NCBI GenBank assembly: GCA_963693285.1
Contig: OY848917.1
Span: 6,334,118 to 6,398,117 of the forward strand
Length of the DNA stretch: 64,000 nt
Source of the DNA: Xestospongia muta
Lineage: Eukaryota > Porifera > Demospongiae > Haplosclerida > Petrosiidae
Direction: 5' to 3'
A program made the position numbers and the translations under genes. The notes under the pieces were generated by a model that worked only from the letters and a program-made list of their open reading frames with translations, was not told where the DNA came from and did not search any database. Of the stretch, positions 9,485-21,188 are shown piece by piece; position 1 is the stretch's first letter; each line of letters starts with the position of its first letter.

Positions 9485-12400
9485 TTAGTAACATATCAAA
9501 TGTACACACATGTGCTGATATCTCACAATTGTACTTGATCTTCCTCTTCTTCTCTCTGTCTGAGCTACCTGTTCATATTCCTCTTTCGTTGTTGGAGGAG
9601 GACCATGTCTCGGAGAAGGATCGTTTACATGTATACTAGCTGGAACTATCGGTCTTCTTTGTGGTGACTGTGTAGATTGAGGTTGGAGTTGACTGAGCTC
9701 TTCTTCTTGTAATCTCATAGCAAGTTCCTCACTAAAAAAAGGATGCAAGTCCAGTCTTATTTTAAAAACTCTACAACATCATAAACATTGATAACAGTGT
9801 CTTCCTTAATCAGTATACATGTAACATACATGTACACAAAACCTTTACAGGATAAACTTGTTTGTTTACCACTTGATCACAAGGTGACCAATGTAATTAA
9901 TTCACCTTTATTTAGGTCTGAACATGGCTGATTGAGACTTTAGTATTCTGTAATATTACACTGAAAATGATACTTGGTATTGAGTAGCGTAGTGTCTCCA
10001 TTGATTAATAATTTAATTATAATGCAAATTAAAGAACCTTGGTAATTATTTTTCCACCGGCATACTCTGGTATACTTGTATGACAATTTTATATGTCACT
10101 GTTTTATGGTTGGTTAATGAGTTTGAAAAGAAATGATTGCCAATACACTCCACAACCAATCTATTTAAACACCAATACAGCAGGTGCTATGACAATGAGG
10201 AAATTTTTGTGTTTTGCTATACACTTGTGCAAGGCATCATCTAGGATTCTAACCTCACTTATAGTAAACTGCTAACATAAACTTCAACATTGGCGTAATC
10301 TTAGGACGAATCATATTCTCTTTATAATTACGTGTATATCATATATAAATTATGGTGTGTCAGTATCTCCCCATTTTATAGTTGGCAATGACTAACTATT
10401 TCCCCAAGACAAGATCTGCCCACAACCCAACCTCCAATGCTATATATAAGTAACGTGTTTTTTTCAGTTTCTTTCTTGCTCTATAACTGTATGAAATTTT
10501 ATTTTTAAAAGTTGTATGGTCTTCTAACATAGGTTACCTTAGCTCAGATGAACAAACGTTTATAAGTCCCATTTTTATAGTGCCCCACATAGTGTCATTT
10601 GGTAGCCTCCTATATAGTACTATAGTGTTGCTATTCTTTATAACTTACTCTGCAAGTAAAGTGGAGGTTGTAGTAGTCTCTGGAGATGGTGCTGGTACAA
10701 CTGTCACTATGTCAGATACTAAGGCATCTTCATGAGCTTGTAGTCCAGCTGCTATTTCGACACTACAAAGAAAATTAAAAAAATATAACGATGAACAATA
10801 GATTGGTCGTGAAAATATCATTACCGAACTGTTAATTTAAATAAAAATTATTTAACGAAATTTATTAACAATAAAACAAGTTAGCTTTCAAATTTAATAT
10901 TGATTTCACGCACTCTTTGTGGTTACTATATGTATACACTGTCATTTCTACTTCAGACTAGATTGAGATGCTCTTACTACCATCCCTACATTTATGTCTT
11001 TAGATACTAGTGCTTGGTGCTATAATTACACACAAATGTTAATTTTGAGACAAAGAAAAGAAGTGATAATGGAGAGCATACTCATTATACAAAATCAACT
11101 CTACTATATAATAAATATGCCCAATAATGGAGAAGCAGTAGCTTTGATAATAAAATGTAACAATAAAATGTACTTAGATGCTCTTATACCATCCCTACAT
11201 TAATGTCTTTCGATACTAGTGCTTGGTGCTATAATTACATACAAATGTTAATTTTGAGACAAACAAAAGAAGTGATGCATGGAGAGCATACTCATTATAC
11301 AAAATCAACTCTACTATATAATAAATATGGCCAATAATGGAGAAGCAGTAGCTTTGATAAGCCATTTGAACAATAAAATATTCATTAAAAATAAAAAAAA
11401 TTATGGTGACGAACAAAATGTACACGTTAGGAAAAGGTAATAAAATAATCTAAGTTGACAATTACTGTCTGTGCAGATATCATAATAAGTATAGGTTATA
11501 TACCGAGGTAAAGGTTTCCATGAGATTTATCAACCGAGCGACGAAGTCACGAGGTTGATAAATGCCATGGAAACCGTACCGAGGGCATATAACTGGCTTG
11601 TACCATGAAATGGTCAGCCATGGCAACAATATCACGCACAAACCTGCTATATAAAGGTCGTCTAGCAACATTTTTTTCATTCTAACAACGCAAATTCAAA
11701 ATGGAAGACGAGTTGGACTATATTCTTTCTCAGGTAGACGCCCATTTATTTGACCACGCCTTGACCGATATTGTCGCTAGCTACTCGGCAGTTCCTTCAG
11801 CTCTACCACATTCATTAATTATTGATTTATTATTTATTTTTATTTTATTTATTATTTATTATTTAAATTACCACCACTAGTAAAAAAATTGTCAACCTCC
11901 TCTAAAAAAATGTCAACCTGACTGATAACAATCAGAGGTTGATATGAAATTTATCAACCTCATTTACAGCAATCTGATTGGTCAATTCATACTAGTCATG
12001 GTACAATAGTAATTATTGTCTTTGTATAAGCTAAAAGCTATAAGCTTTGATTATATTGTCTGTACTACTAATATTAATTAGTAGAATAAAGAATTTAGAT
12101 GTGACAATAATAGCGAGTGACTGAGGTAATGTACAAAAAAGCATCTCTTTGACAACGATGTGGCAGTGTTAGGATATACGACTTGATTACAATGAGGATT
12201 ATTGTCATGATAATCAAAATATTGCCAATCTTTAGTACATGTACATGTACACTGTACAATGTAGTTCGTGTACAAACAACTAACTGGGGACAGGGTTAAC
12301 TACAAGTACATGTACTTACTCTAAATTGCCAGGCTGTGGTATGATTGTCTCGTCTTCGTCGATTACTGTCTGGTCTATCAATACATGTAGTCCTGTCTCA

Positions 12401-15400
12401 TCATTATCCATAGTAGTCCTAGAGTGCATATTATAGAGAAACACAATAAGAAGAAGACGAACCAGTTGTTAACCCTATAACAAGCATTGATGCTTATACG
12501 CGACATATGTGACCACACCTTATCTTTCTGTTTAAAACTTCTACATGCTTCAAGGTATTTCAATGAAATCTTTATAGAGGATAGCCAAATTATTGTGCCC
12601 TATAAATAGTAGAAAGCTGGAAGATATATGGCTAAGCATTGCAAAGATACACAAAATAAATTTGAATATATGATCAAAACATTTTGAAGTGGGCATTGGC
12701 CATCGACTGTCAGTGATTCAAACACTCGCTTAACTACTTTCTTGGCCTTCATTGATTTGATATCATTGAATTCTAATTGTATATACTATTCATTATTATC
12801 GCCAAAATATAAAAGTGAAAGTTGTAAGTCATGGAGAAAGACTATAATTTTCCACCCACTCAAATTAATTTTTTAAAATTGATGTGGTCATTAAAGGGTT
12901 AAATTCCCTGACATTGGGAAGTAACTCAAGTAAGATATATTAAACTGGATGTTAATTTCAATGTAAAGAAATCCCAACATTTCCAGTCTTGGTGACTGAC
13001 TGATTTATATAACATATAGTTGTTAATGCCAGCATTATTTCTTTGTTATGTGTACTCACAGGCTCACTTATAAGTTACTTTCCATAATAATTAATAGAGA
13101 ACCTTACAATTTAAAAGCTCATTATATTATTTATCCTATTATATACATTAAACAAATAATGCTTAACAGAGTAGTTACTTGACCTAAGTTGTATTAACTT
13201 TATATTTCTACTATAGTATAATATGCGATTCCTCAACTAATTCTATATAAATAGACTAACTTGTACCACCTAGTATCCTTACATAAATGTACCTGGTTTG
13301 TTGTTGCGTTGTCACAGTAGGCTCTGTACTACCTATTCCCGTAGAGAATTGAAACTGAGCATCAAGGAAGTCACCACTGTCATCAATATCACTGAGTACA
13401 TGCCACACATGACCTAGTTCATTCAAAAACCCGTAATCAGTTACTAACAATAGGAGTTCCCCCTAAATAAAAGAGAGTTATATAATAATGCCATAGGATT
13501 GTTTAGTCATAAATGGTTTTGTTAGAAAAGAAACTATCAAACTGATATGTAAACTTTTTAACAATACTTTCTAATACTTTTATATGTGTAGTCATTTTAT
13601 TATTAATGTTAATTACAATCTGTTGACCAAAGAGTTTCATTTGAATTACGGCATTAAATTAATTAGATTTTAACTTAATCATCACCCCTTTTGTAATTAT
13701 CATGAGACAGTGATGGAATGGAGTATCTGAGAAGAATCATAATGTCTTTGCCTACGTGTACATTTCTTTGCCTATATTTGTATATAAAAGGACTACCTAT
13801 ATGCAATAGTACCATGTTGTAAATTTTGTACACGAATATACATATATATGTTTCATAACTTTACCTTTCTTTTAAACATAGTATTGAAGTGATTGTTTCT
13901 AAAGAAGACACAGAATTCTCCTTCATCAACTGACCTATTTAGTTCATATAGTCCATGATATGTCAATTGAGTAGCTGTGTCCTCTAAAAACTGATGTGCC
14001 AAGAGTGCTATTGGAGAATACAAACATCTTTGGTAATAAGGTTAGAACGATAGAACAGATACATACTCTGTATTATATTTCTACTGTACATGTTTTCTGT
14101 AGACAGGATACTGCTGACTTATTGTGTAAAGGAAATAATTGGTGCTACAACAATAACTCTAAACACTTAATGAAAATTATGTACATATATGAACTAAAAA
14201 TTAAAGTAACATAACATACACAAGATTTGTTGTAACACCAGTTCTACTTAATTTAGTATATGCCTTACTTTAGAAGTACATGACAGCACACAGTGTATGT
14301 ACCTTTTTGGGCTATAACACTGTCTTCTGAAGAAGCATTATTGATAGCATATTCCACCAGTTGATTATATGTATAAGGAGCTATTGCATCATAGGAGGTG
14401 TGGTCATTAGGATCCACTAACCAGCCATGATATAACTGAACACTGAGAAGATCAAAGATTGCTAATTCCTGTGTAAACTCGAACCCTGAGACACTAAAGA
14501 AGTACAATAGAAATCATAAATAATAAACCATTGTACTATTACAACATGTAAGGTCATAATAAATGTTTGTAATGACAAGTATCATATAATATAAAAAATG
14601 GTAAGGATTTGAATCTAATTTGTTGATTTAGTGATTTTTTTTTACTATTACTTTAATAAATTACCAAATGGAACTTGCCAAATACCATTTTGAAAGCAAT
14701 TCATTTTAATTATCCAAAATTAGTCTAATGTACAAGTTTGGCATATGAAATCTGTGCTCTATAATCTGTACTGACTCAATGTCCATAACAGATATGTGTA
14801 AGCTTCATAGTAAGAAGCCACAATCATACATGTAATTTCTCGTCTTAACAAAAACAATTAGATGGATTAACCATAATTTGTTGTAGAATAGTCTAATAAG
14901 TTAGTGTCTCCCCCATGTTGATTGGTCAAGCAAAGGTCACTGTAAAGCTTATGATAAAACAAACTATATAAAACCACAAACAGCATACATAATAGAAATG
15001 ATTAGAGATTAATAGTGATAGAGTTATTAGACATTGTGTATTAGCATACATAACACAAAGTTGTTCTTGTGTCAATCATGTGAAAGGTAAATTAAATTGG
15101 TCAGTCAAAATTAATTTAAATCAAATATGAGCTTTGTCTAGATCCTTCTCATTTAACAAAGAGAATGGTCTACATGAACTTATGTACATAAAGTAGACTG
15201 ATAATCTAGTCGTAGACTTAATACTGACTTTAGTTACTAATGTACCACAAACCTGGTAAATTTCACATTAACATCTAGGCCTGTTAGAAGACAAGGAAAT
15301 ACAGAGATAGCATCCTGCATGTTTTGTTCGTAATTACACTCATCACACTCTGGTAAATCCTGAAAAATAACAAAATATTAGTAACTGTAAATATACTTAA

Positions 15401-17059
15401 ATAACTATACTAAAAAAGGCTGTTATTATACATAGAAATTGTACTGCAAATAATGACACAATGGTTTACAAAATAGTTGTCATGACAACACAAACATACA
15501 TGTATTGTTATTATTACAATTGACCACCAGTGATATTGGTATTGTAAGATGTTATCCCTTAGAGGATAGAATGGCTGATATAGCATATTGTATCAATACA
15601 CTTACAGGAATTACATGTACACTACCCTAACATGTATTATATACTGAATTTTACCTTGGGTCTACTTTGAATAAGACAAGATCCTAGTAGATCCATTAGT
15701 TGCTGTGATGTGACTACAGTCTCACCTATAGATAAAATAAAGTAACACTAAGATCATTGAAATATATGTAGCAGCTGTGTTTGTCATTTTTTTTCATAAT
15801 TGAGGATTACTAAAAGTAGTGGTGACATATCCAGACCTGCAATCTTTAATATGAAACTGATCCAAAACTATAATAACAAACAGTCCTAGTATGGTTGTTT
15901 ATACTATGCTAAATGATATTTACTTTAAGTGGTCACTCAATTGTACATCATTAAAGTGACAGTAGACACTAAGTTGGTTTATAATAATGGGATGTATATT
16001 GATTTCTATTGCTGGTGGGAATATTTGACAGTATGTTGTTAAAGTTGTTAAAATTTAAATGTGACTTTGTTTTTTTAAACAGCAATTAAAGCCATTTACA
16101 CTCCAATTAATCTTGTACTTTTTGTAGAGTATATTATACATGTACATTTAAAACTATACATGTATGTAGAAAACATGTAGACTCACCTGGTGTTATTTTT
16201 ATCATTTTCGTCAATATTAGTACATTACATAATGCCAAAAGTGGACAGGGACCATTCTCATTTTGTGTGACAATAGGTATAAATCCACCTTGCCAAGGTA
16301 TCCATTTTAATTGATGAATGCTTGATGTATTAACATCCTATAAATGACAAGATAATTAATAACATTGTCCAATTACATTGTGTAGTAATAAACACACTTA
16401 ATTAACAAGACATAATAAAATTAATGTCATTCAATACACATGTTATGATACAAGCCATGTTTACATGTTATGTTTTCATGATCATAATTATAGTATACAA
16501 TAACAACGGTAGTTTAGATTTCAATAAATACAAACAATGGTAGTCATAAAACATTGTTGAAAGGAACAGTTGTTAAGTGTTGAATAAAGGACCGATATTC
16601 ATTTACTGCTTACTTCACATGATCAGTAGCAGTTTTCTGTATTGCTTGAACATCAAAACTAGTTAATTGTTTATTTCTAACGTATTCTTTAAAAAGTGGC
16701 AATAATGTGTTAGTCATTGGATATTTCTAAGTAGAATTTTGGCCTGCACATGTACATATTGTAAGGTCCTTCACATAGTTCATAGATACACTACTGTCTA
16801 TATAACTCTCAAAGACAAGCTCCACCTATTATCCATTATAGCTAAGTAACCTCTATATACTATACTCGTACTACATGTAAGTGTTAAATGCAGCCACTTA
16901 TATATTGTATAATGGATATATTAACTTATACAGTCTACTATACGGAATGTCATCTCACGATACCTGTTGAATAGGTTGGGCTTTTACGTTTTTAGTAGTT
17001 TTTTCATCACTGTGAGGAGTACTTTCGTTAGGAGACTCGTCAGACAAAAACTCATCCAT
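9485..17059 (-). CDS. MINDY-family (FAM63-like) Lys48-chain deubiquitinase, 10 exons
   Basis: Exons, in transcription order: 17059-16964, 16337-16187, 15725-15655, 15359-15253, 14493-14303, 14007-13865, 13462-13293, 12418-12320, 10762-10649, 9731-9485. All donors and acceptors are GT-AG, all phases agree, and the product is 462 aa, close to human MINDY1. MINDY enzymes trim Lys48-linked polyubiquitin. TQNENGPCPLLAL in exon 2 carries the oxyanion Gln57 and catalytic Cys63. FRNNHF in exon 6 carries His245. The Cys-to-His spacing of 182 equals that of human MINDY1 as I remember it (Cys137, His319). LYHGWLVDP and LLLVTDYGFL are family blocks. The last exon begins with an MIU-like helix (EELAMRLQEEE) expected to bind ubiquitin. 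The first ATG with an acidic N-terminus was taken as the start. The last two exons also exist as a distal duplicate (5657-5544 and 4594-4348). Confidence 0.9.
10967..11370. repeat. Local ~205-bp tandem duplication in MINDY intron 8
   Basis: The block with ATCCCTACATTTATGTC, the line GGAGAGCATACTCATTATAC and AATGGAGAAGCAGTAGC occurs twice, at about 10967-11170 and 11179-11370. It extends the copy 2 end of the larger duplication. There is no coding content. Confidence 0.75.
11495..12005. mobile_element. Hairpin-forming nonautonomous repeat element
   Basis: The left arm at 11495-11535 and right arm at 11552-11593 are near-perfect inverted complements of about 40 bp with a GC-richer loop (GAGCGACGAAGTCACGA). 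A second inverted pair, GAGGTTGATA and TTATCAACCTC, is at 11936-11963. CTTGTACCATGA near 11599 is answered by TCATGGTACAA near 11998. Similar short strings (AATTACTGTCTGTG at 11459, AATTATTGTCTTTG at 12010) flank the region and could be an old target duplication. A short frame from 11701 (MEDELDYILSQVDAHLF) lies inside. It sits in MINDY intron 8. A foldback or MITE-like element is the best reading; the exact ends are uncertain. Confidence 0.5.
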
Positions 17060-17687
17060 TGCTCGAGTGTTACGACCACACCCAATGCCGACCCAGCATT
17101 AAATTATTAATTCAAGGTCGAAGGTGAAATATGGCATATAAAATTTAACCCTCGCCGCTCACTTTGTGGGCGAAGATACCGTGTCTGTCTGTTAGGCGAC
17201 AATGCACTTTGAACTGGTCTAACTTGGCAATGACAGTGTCTACAGCTACAAACGTTCACCGAGAAATGAAAAGAGGTAAGTACTAGCAGATTGGTGTAGA
17301 TAAAAGGCTGTCGACGGAAGACAAAGCTTGAAATGTCAGAAAGACTTTTCAAAAAAGCACAGCAAGACCGAACAAGTATTTGCTCCACTAAAACTTCTGT
17401 GGGTACAAAAACAATTATCTACAATTTCAACGTGGGAATTTTCGCTAAAATGTTTCATTTTGAAGTTATGACAAATTTTACTTGGCAGCCTACTTTGCCA
17501 ACAGTTGTGGTGGTTATATAAGAGATACATAAAACATGAAAACACTGTTGACGAACGGTCAGCGTAAACCACACCGACAAAATTTAATCTAATAAACTAA
17601 CACAATTGTTAAAATCTACTTAAATATTTCTTATTTCCATAAAACCTATACACACAAAATGAGAGTCTAGAAGAAATGGTGTATCGA
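17060..17687. promoter_or_regulatory. MINDY upstream region
   Basis: The sequence upstream of the MINDY ATG is more CG-rich than the surroundings (for example CCCTCGCCGCTCAC near 17150 and TTAGGCGACAATG near 17192), as expected for a promoter region. Open frames on both strands here lack domains and were not called. No TATA element was recognised. Confidence 0.3.
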
Positions 17688-18045
17688 TTTGATTCAGATT
17701 TTTGTCAGGTACAGAGTATATCAATGCTGATGAAGAGATTCCAACATCAGCCACATTTGAAGATGATGAAAATTGGAGAGAAGAGCTTCATGATATAGTG
17801 ATCTCAAGTAAAGCTCTAAGTCATGTAGACGAGTAAGAAAGTGATGAGGAAGATTCAAAGGATGACAATGTTTCAGCATTGTCTACGTCATGAAGCAATC
17901 AGAGTTGCTGATGATTTGTTGTTATTCATAACTTAAAGAGGAGAGGAGAAAATATCTGAACAAATGTTTGATGTTGTACAATTGATAGAACAAGCAAAAT
18001 TAAATCAAGTCCAACAAAAATCTATTTTGTAGTACTTTACCAACT
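17688..18045 (+). pseudogene. Relic of a Tigger/pogo-like transposase C-terminal tail
   Basis: Broken frames read EYINADEEIPTSATFEDDEN, then an acidic ESDEEDSKDD run, and finally SEQMFDVVQLIEQAKLNQVQ followed by a QKSIL-type ending. The order acidic linker, helical segment, then a short final motif resembles the C-terminus of Tigger/pogo DDE transposases. Stops and a frameshift interrupt it, and no DDE core is present. This is a family-level inference from pattern only. Confidence 0.35.
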
Positions 18046-18750
18046 CCCAATAACTAACTTTAAGGAAATTGCTAAGTGGTTTTCAGCTGTGTATTTCATA
18101 CTTGTTTATTATTGACAAGAATATCTTGTTATTGAGTTATCACTTTGTATAACAATATTTTAACCTGCTAACAATGCAGGAAGCAATTTTCACCTGGTTA
18201 TAAAGCCTCTGTATAAAGAAGTCACCTCTGTATTACAACCACTTTTGTTGGTCCCAAGGGTGACCAGTGTATACAGGTTCCACTGTAAAATATATAAATG
18301 TTCATGACCTTGTGTTACCAACTCCTAATATTATTAGTGTAGGAGGAGGACCCTCTCACTGTATTGTAATGTGATTGTAAGATAGGACAACATGGACCTT
18401 CTAGTCTCTTTATCAATAATGCTGCTGTATTTCTAGTAACATAGGAAAGACATTTCATTTAAAGATAAAACTCACATTAGATATATCCTCTAAACCTGTT
18501 GACTAAATCCTCAAATATTTGTTGATAAGAGCAATTGCAATAGCATCAGTCCTACATCATAGCATGCAATACAAATAAATCACTTTATTAATGTCCATTA
18601 TTGTTAAGGACTTTTTTTATTTCTTTGTGTGTGCTGTATACGTAGGGATGGTGCTATTGCCATTGCTGCATGTAAACTTAATTACATTCTTTTAGATTGA
18701 TATATTGTTTTGTTTACTAGTATTTTCCAAATGTTCAGCTTGTTATTAAT
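18046..18750. other. Intergenic, nothing recognised
   Basis: AT-rich DNA between the transposase relic and the tandem repeat. No gene, RNA or repeat was recognised. Confidence 0.4.
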
Positions 18751-19113
18751 AAGAAGAGTGATCTCTGATTAAGTTGAAGTAACTTATTGACAAGAAGAGT
18801 GCTCTCTGATTAAGTTAGAGTAACTTACTGACAAGAAGAGTGATCTCTGATTAAGTTGAAGTAACTTACTGACAAGAAGAGTGATTTCTGATTAAGTTGA
18901 AGTAACTTATTGACAAGAAGAGTGCTCTCTGATTAAGTTAGAGTAACTTACTAACAAGAAGAGTGATCTCTGATTAAGTTAAAGTAATTTATTGACAAGA
19001 AGAGTGATCTCTGATTAAGTTAAAGTAACTTATTGACAAGAAGAGTGATCTCTGATTAAGTTAAAGTAACTTATTGACAAGAAGAGTGATCTCTGATTAA
19101 GTTAGAGTAATTT
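18751..19113. repeat. 41-bp tandem repeat, about 9 copies
   Basis: The unit starts GACAAGAAGAGTGATCTCTG and ends AAGTAACTTATT. Copies differ at a few fixed positions: TGATC or TGCTC, and GTTGAAG, GTTAGAG or GTTAAAG. An alternation of two variants suggests an 82-bp higher-order unit in the first part. The array ends about 300 bp before the fibrinogen-domain gene. Confidence 0.9.
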
Positions 19114-19408
19114 GAGAGAGGATGGATACCTTAGCAATGAGAAATAATGAATACCTTAGAGGATTAGTTATTTGTGAGTTGCTAAAGAATTCAGCCTGTA
19201 ATTGACAAAAGAAGGATACTTAGGTATAAGGAATACCTTAGAGGTTTGGAATTAGTGAATGGCCAGATGTTCAGGTTGTTGTTTAGAAGATAAGGTGAAT
19301 TACCTTCCAGAAAGGAGTGAAACTATAAAAGATGCAAGGATTTAGTAAACTGATCACGATCACAAGGAAAGGTGATGCTCATAGCTTACTTCAAAAATTG
19401 ATACTCTC

Positions 19409-20296
19409 ATGCATTATAACCCTGTGTCCTTCCTCCTTTGTGCAGTAACAATTCTGCTTTACTTTACAACTTTTGCTGAAACTTGTTGTACATGTAATAA
19501 AGTCTTCTATTGGTGTGATGCTGTGAGGGCAAAACCAGGTAGTATCATAAAATGATATAATATATCAACCAATCTTTTTAATCCCATTAGTTTGTCCTGT
19601 AGCTTGTGACTGTATGGAATGGCTTAAAGCTGGTGTTAATAAGAGTGGCGTGTATCCTATCAATCCTGATGGAACAACTCCTTTTCAGGTACACAGAATT
19701 ATTGTGTTTAAAAGATGTAAGCTTACACTTTTTAGGTCTACTGTGATATGGAGACTGATGGTGGAGGGTGGACTGTATTTCAGAGGAGACAAGATGGATC
19801 TGTTGACTTTAATCGTAACTGGGTTGAGTATGAGGAGGGTTTTGGTGTACTTACTGGAGAATTTTGGCTAGGTTTGAGTAAAATATGTCGCCTTACATCA
19901 AATCGAATAAAAACTTTACGAGTGTGTCTTGGAGACTTTGAAAGTAACAAAGCTTATGCCCAATACTCTTTATTTTTCATTAGAGACAACACTACTGAGT
20001 ACACACTTAATGTAGGAGGATATTCTGGTACTGCTGGAGATGGACTTATTGATGGTAATTCAGGTTATAACCACAATGGTATGAAGTTTTCTACTAAAGA
20101 TAATGACAATGATAATAGTAAAGGCTCATGTGCTATAGACCACAAAGGAGCCTGGTGGTTTAATAACTGCCAGCAGTCCCATCTCAATGCACCTTATCGC
20201 CATAAAGGGCCAGGTACTAGTTGGAGAGGAATACTATGGTATGATTGGAAAGGTCATAGCTACTCCCTCAAGTTTACCGAGATGAAACTTCGTTGA
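19409..20296 (+). CDS. Small secreted fibrinogen-related domain (FReD) protein, 3 exons
   Basis: Exons 19409-19538, 19591-19688 and 19736-20296 join in phase to give 262 aa. Introns are 52 and 47 nt. The first exon encodes a hydrophobic signal peptide (SFLLCAVTILLYFTTFAE), then a Cys-rich stretch (CCTCNKVFYWC). The rest is a fibrinogen C-terminal-like domain: VYCDMETDGGGWTVFQRRQD, NWVEYEEGFG, GEFWLGL, the Asp/Asn-rich calcium-loop region (STKDNDNDNSKGSC) and AWWFNNCQQSHLNAPY near the C-terminus. This matches ficolin/tenascin/angiopoietin-type FReDs, which bind glycans or receptors outside the cell. There is no collagen or long coiled-coil region, so it is shorter than ficolins. A lectin-like secreted role is inferred. 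It is divergently oriented from the MINDY gene. Confidence 0.88.
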
Positions 20297-20950
20297 TAAA
20301 ATTAACAGTCACTCATTATTGTTTAACAATGTCTAATGTTGTGTTATGTAGTTGATATAATTTAAAATTTTTCTTTACAATTTATATCTTATCAACTGGT
20401 GTTCTTAATTAATTCATGTCTCTCTTAAGATTATAAGTGAATATTTTGTTTAATATGCATATGTTGCCACAATATGATGAGAATTATCCTGTCTCTGTTG
20501 ATAATATAATAACATTAATTAAATGGTCCTTGCAAAAGTATGGCTTTATAAAAGAGAGTTAAAGCATTACTCCAATCATTTTTGATCAACTTGCCGTCAC
20601 TGCTGTTTCATTTTTAAAAGACTGTTGATACTCTTGTCCATTTAACAGCTAAATTGTAATTTTTCTATATTGTTCTAAATGTCAGCATGTACATTGATTT
20701 AATTGGTGGTAATAAAGGATGTGTTGTGTTCGTATATATCTACTTATGATAATTCTCTTAGAGGTGAAGAATGTCTCATAACCATTGAAAAAGTATATTG
20801 TGTAAGTACATTAGTTAAATTAACATTGATTGATGTACACACAACTAGCTATGCATACTAAAGAGAAACACATCTTATCAAAAATAATTGAATTAAACAA
20901 CTTTTGTATATAAAAATAGGAATTCCTTCTATAGTACAAAATTGATATGT
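20297..20950. other. Intergenic, nothing recognised
   Basis: AT-rich spacer between the FReD gene and the 72-bp repeat. No feature was recognised. Confidence 0.4.
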
Positions 20951-20958
20951 AATGCATT

Positions 20959-21170
20959 TTAGGGTTCATCATGTACTGTTAATTACCACTAAAATATTCA
21001 GGTATGTAACCACACCCTATCTAGATTATGTTAGGGTTCATCACGTACAGTTAATTACCATTATACTATTTAGGTGTGTAACCACACCCTATCTAGATTA
21101 TGTTAGGGTTCATCATGTACAGTTAATTACCATTATACTATTTAGGTGTGTAACCACACCCTGTCTAGTC
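20959..21170. repeat. 72-bp tandem repeat, about 3 copies, just upstream of the death-fold/LRR gene
   Basis: The unit contains AGGGTTCATCATGTACAG, TTAATTACCATTATAC and TGTGTAACCACACCC. The period of 72 is a multiple of three. A frame starting at 20952 therefore stays open through all copies and runs in frame into the putative ATG at 21189, as a 24-residue peptide repeat (RVHHVQLITIILFRCVTTP). It may be 5' untranslated sequence or a real N-terminal extension. Confidence 0.85.
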
Positions 21171-21188
21171 TGGTTGACCTCATCTAAT

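Larger units (their letters stand above)
6040..11127. repeat. Tandem segmental duplication, copy 2
   Basis: This is the second copy of the block that begins at 466. It starts abruptly inside POT coding sequence with no upstream POT exons. It contains the FMO relic, then MINDY exons 10 and 9 joined to the rest of the MINDY gene. Its end is followed by an extra ~205-bp local duplication. Confidence 0.88.

Noticed and set aside
17107..17388. 93-codon minus-strand frame upstream of MINDY
   Set aside because: It lies in the presumed MINDY 5' region, overlaps other open frames on both strands and has no domain.
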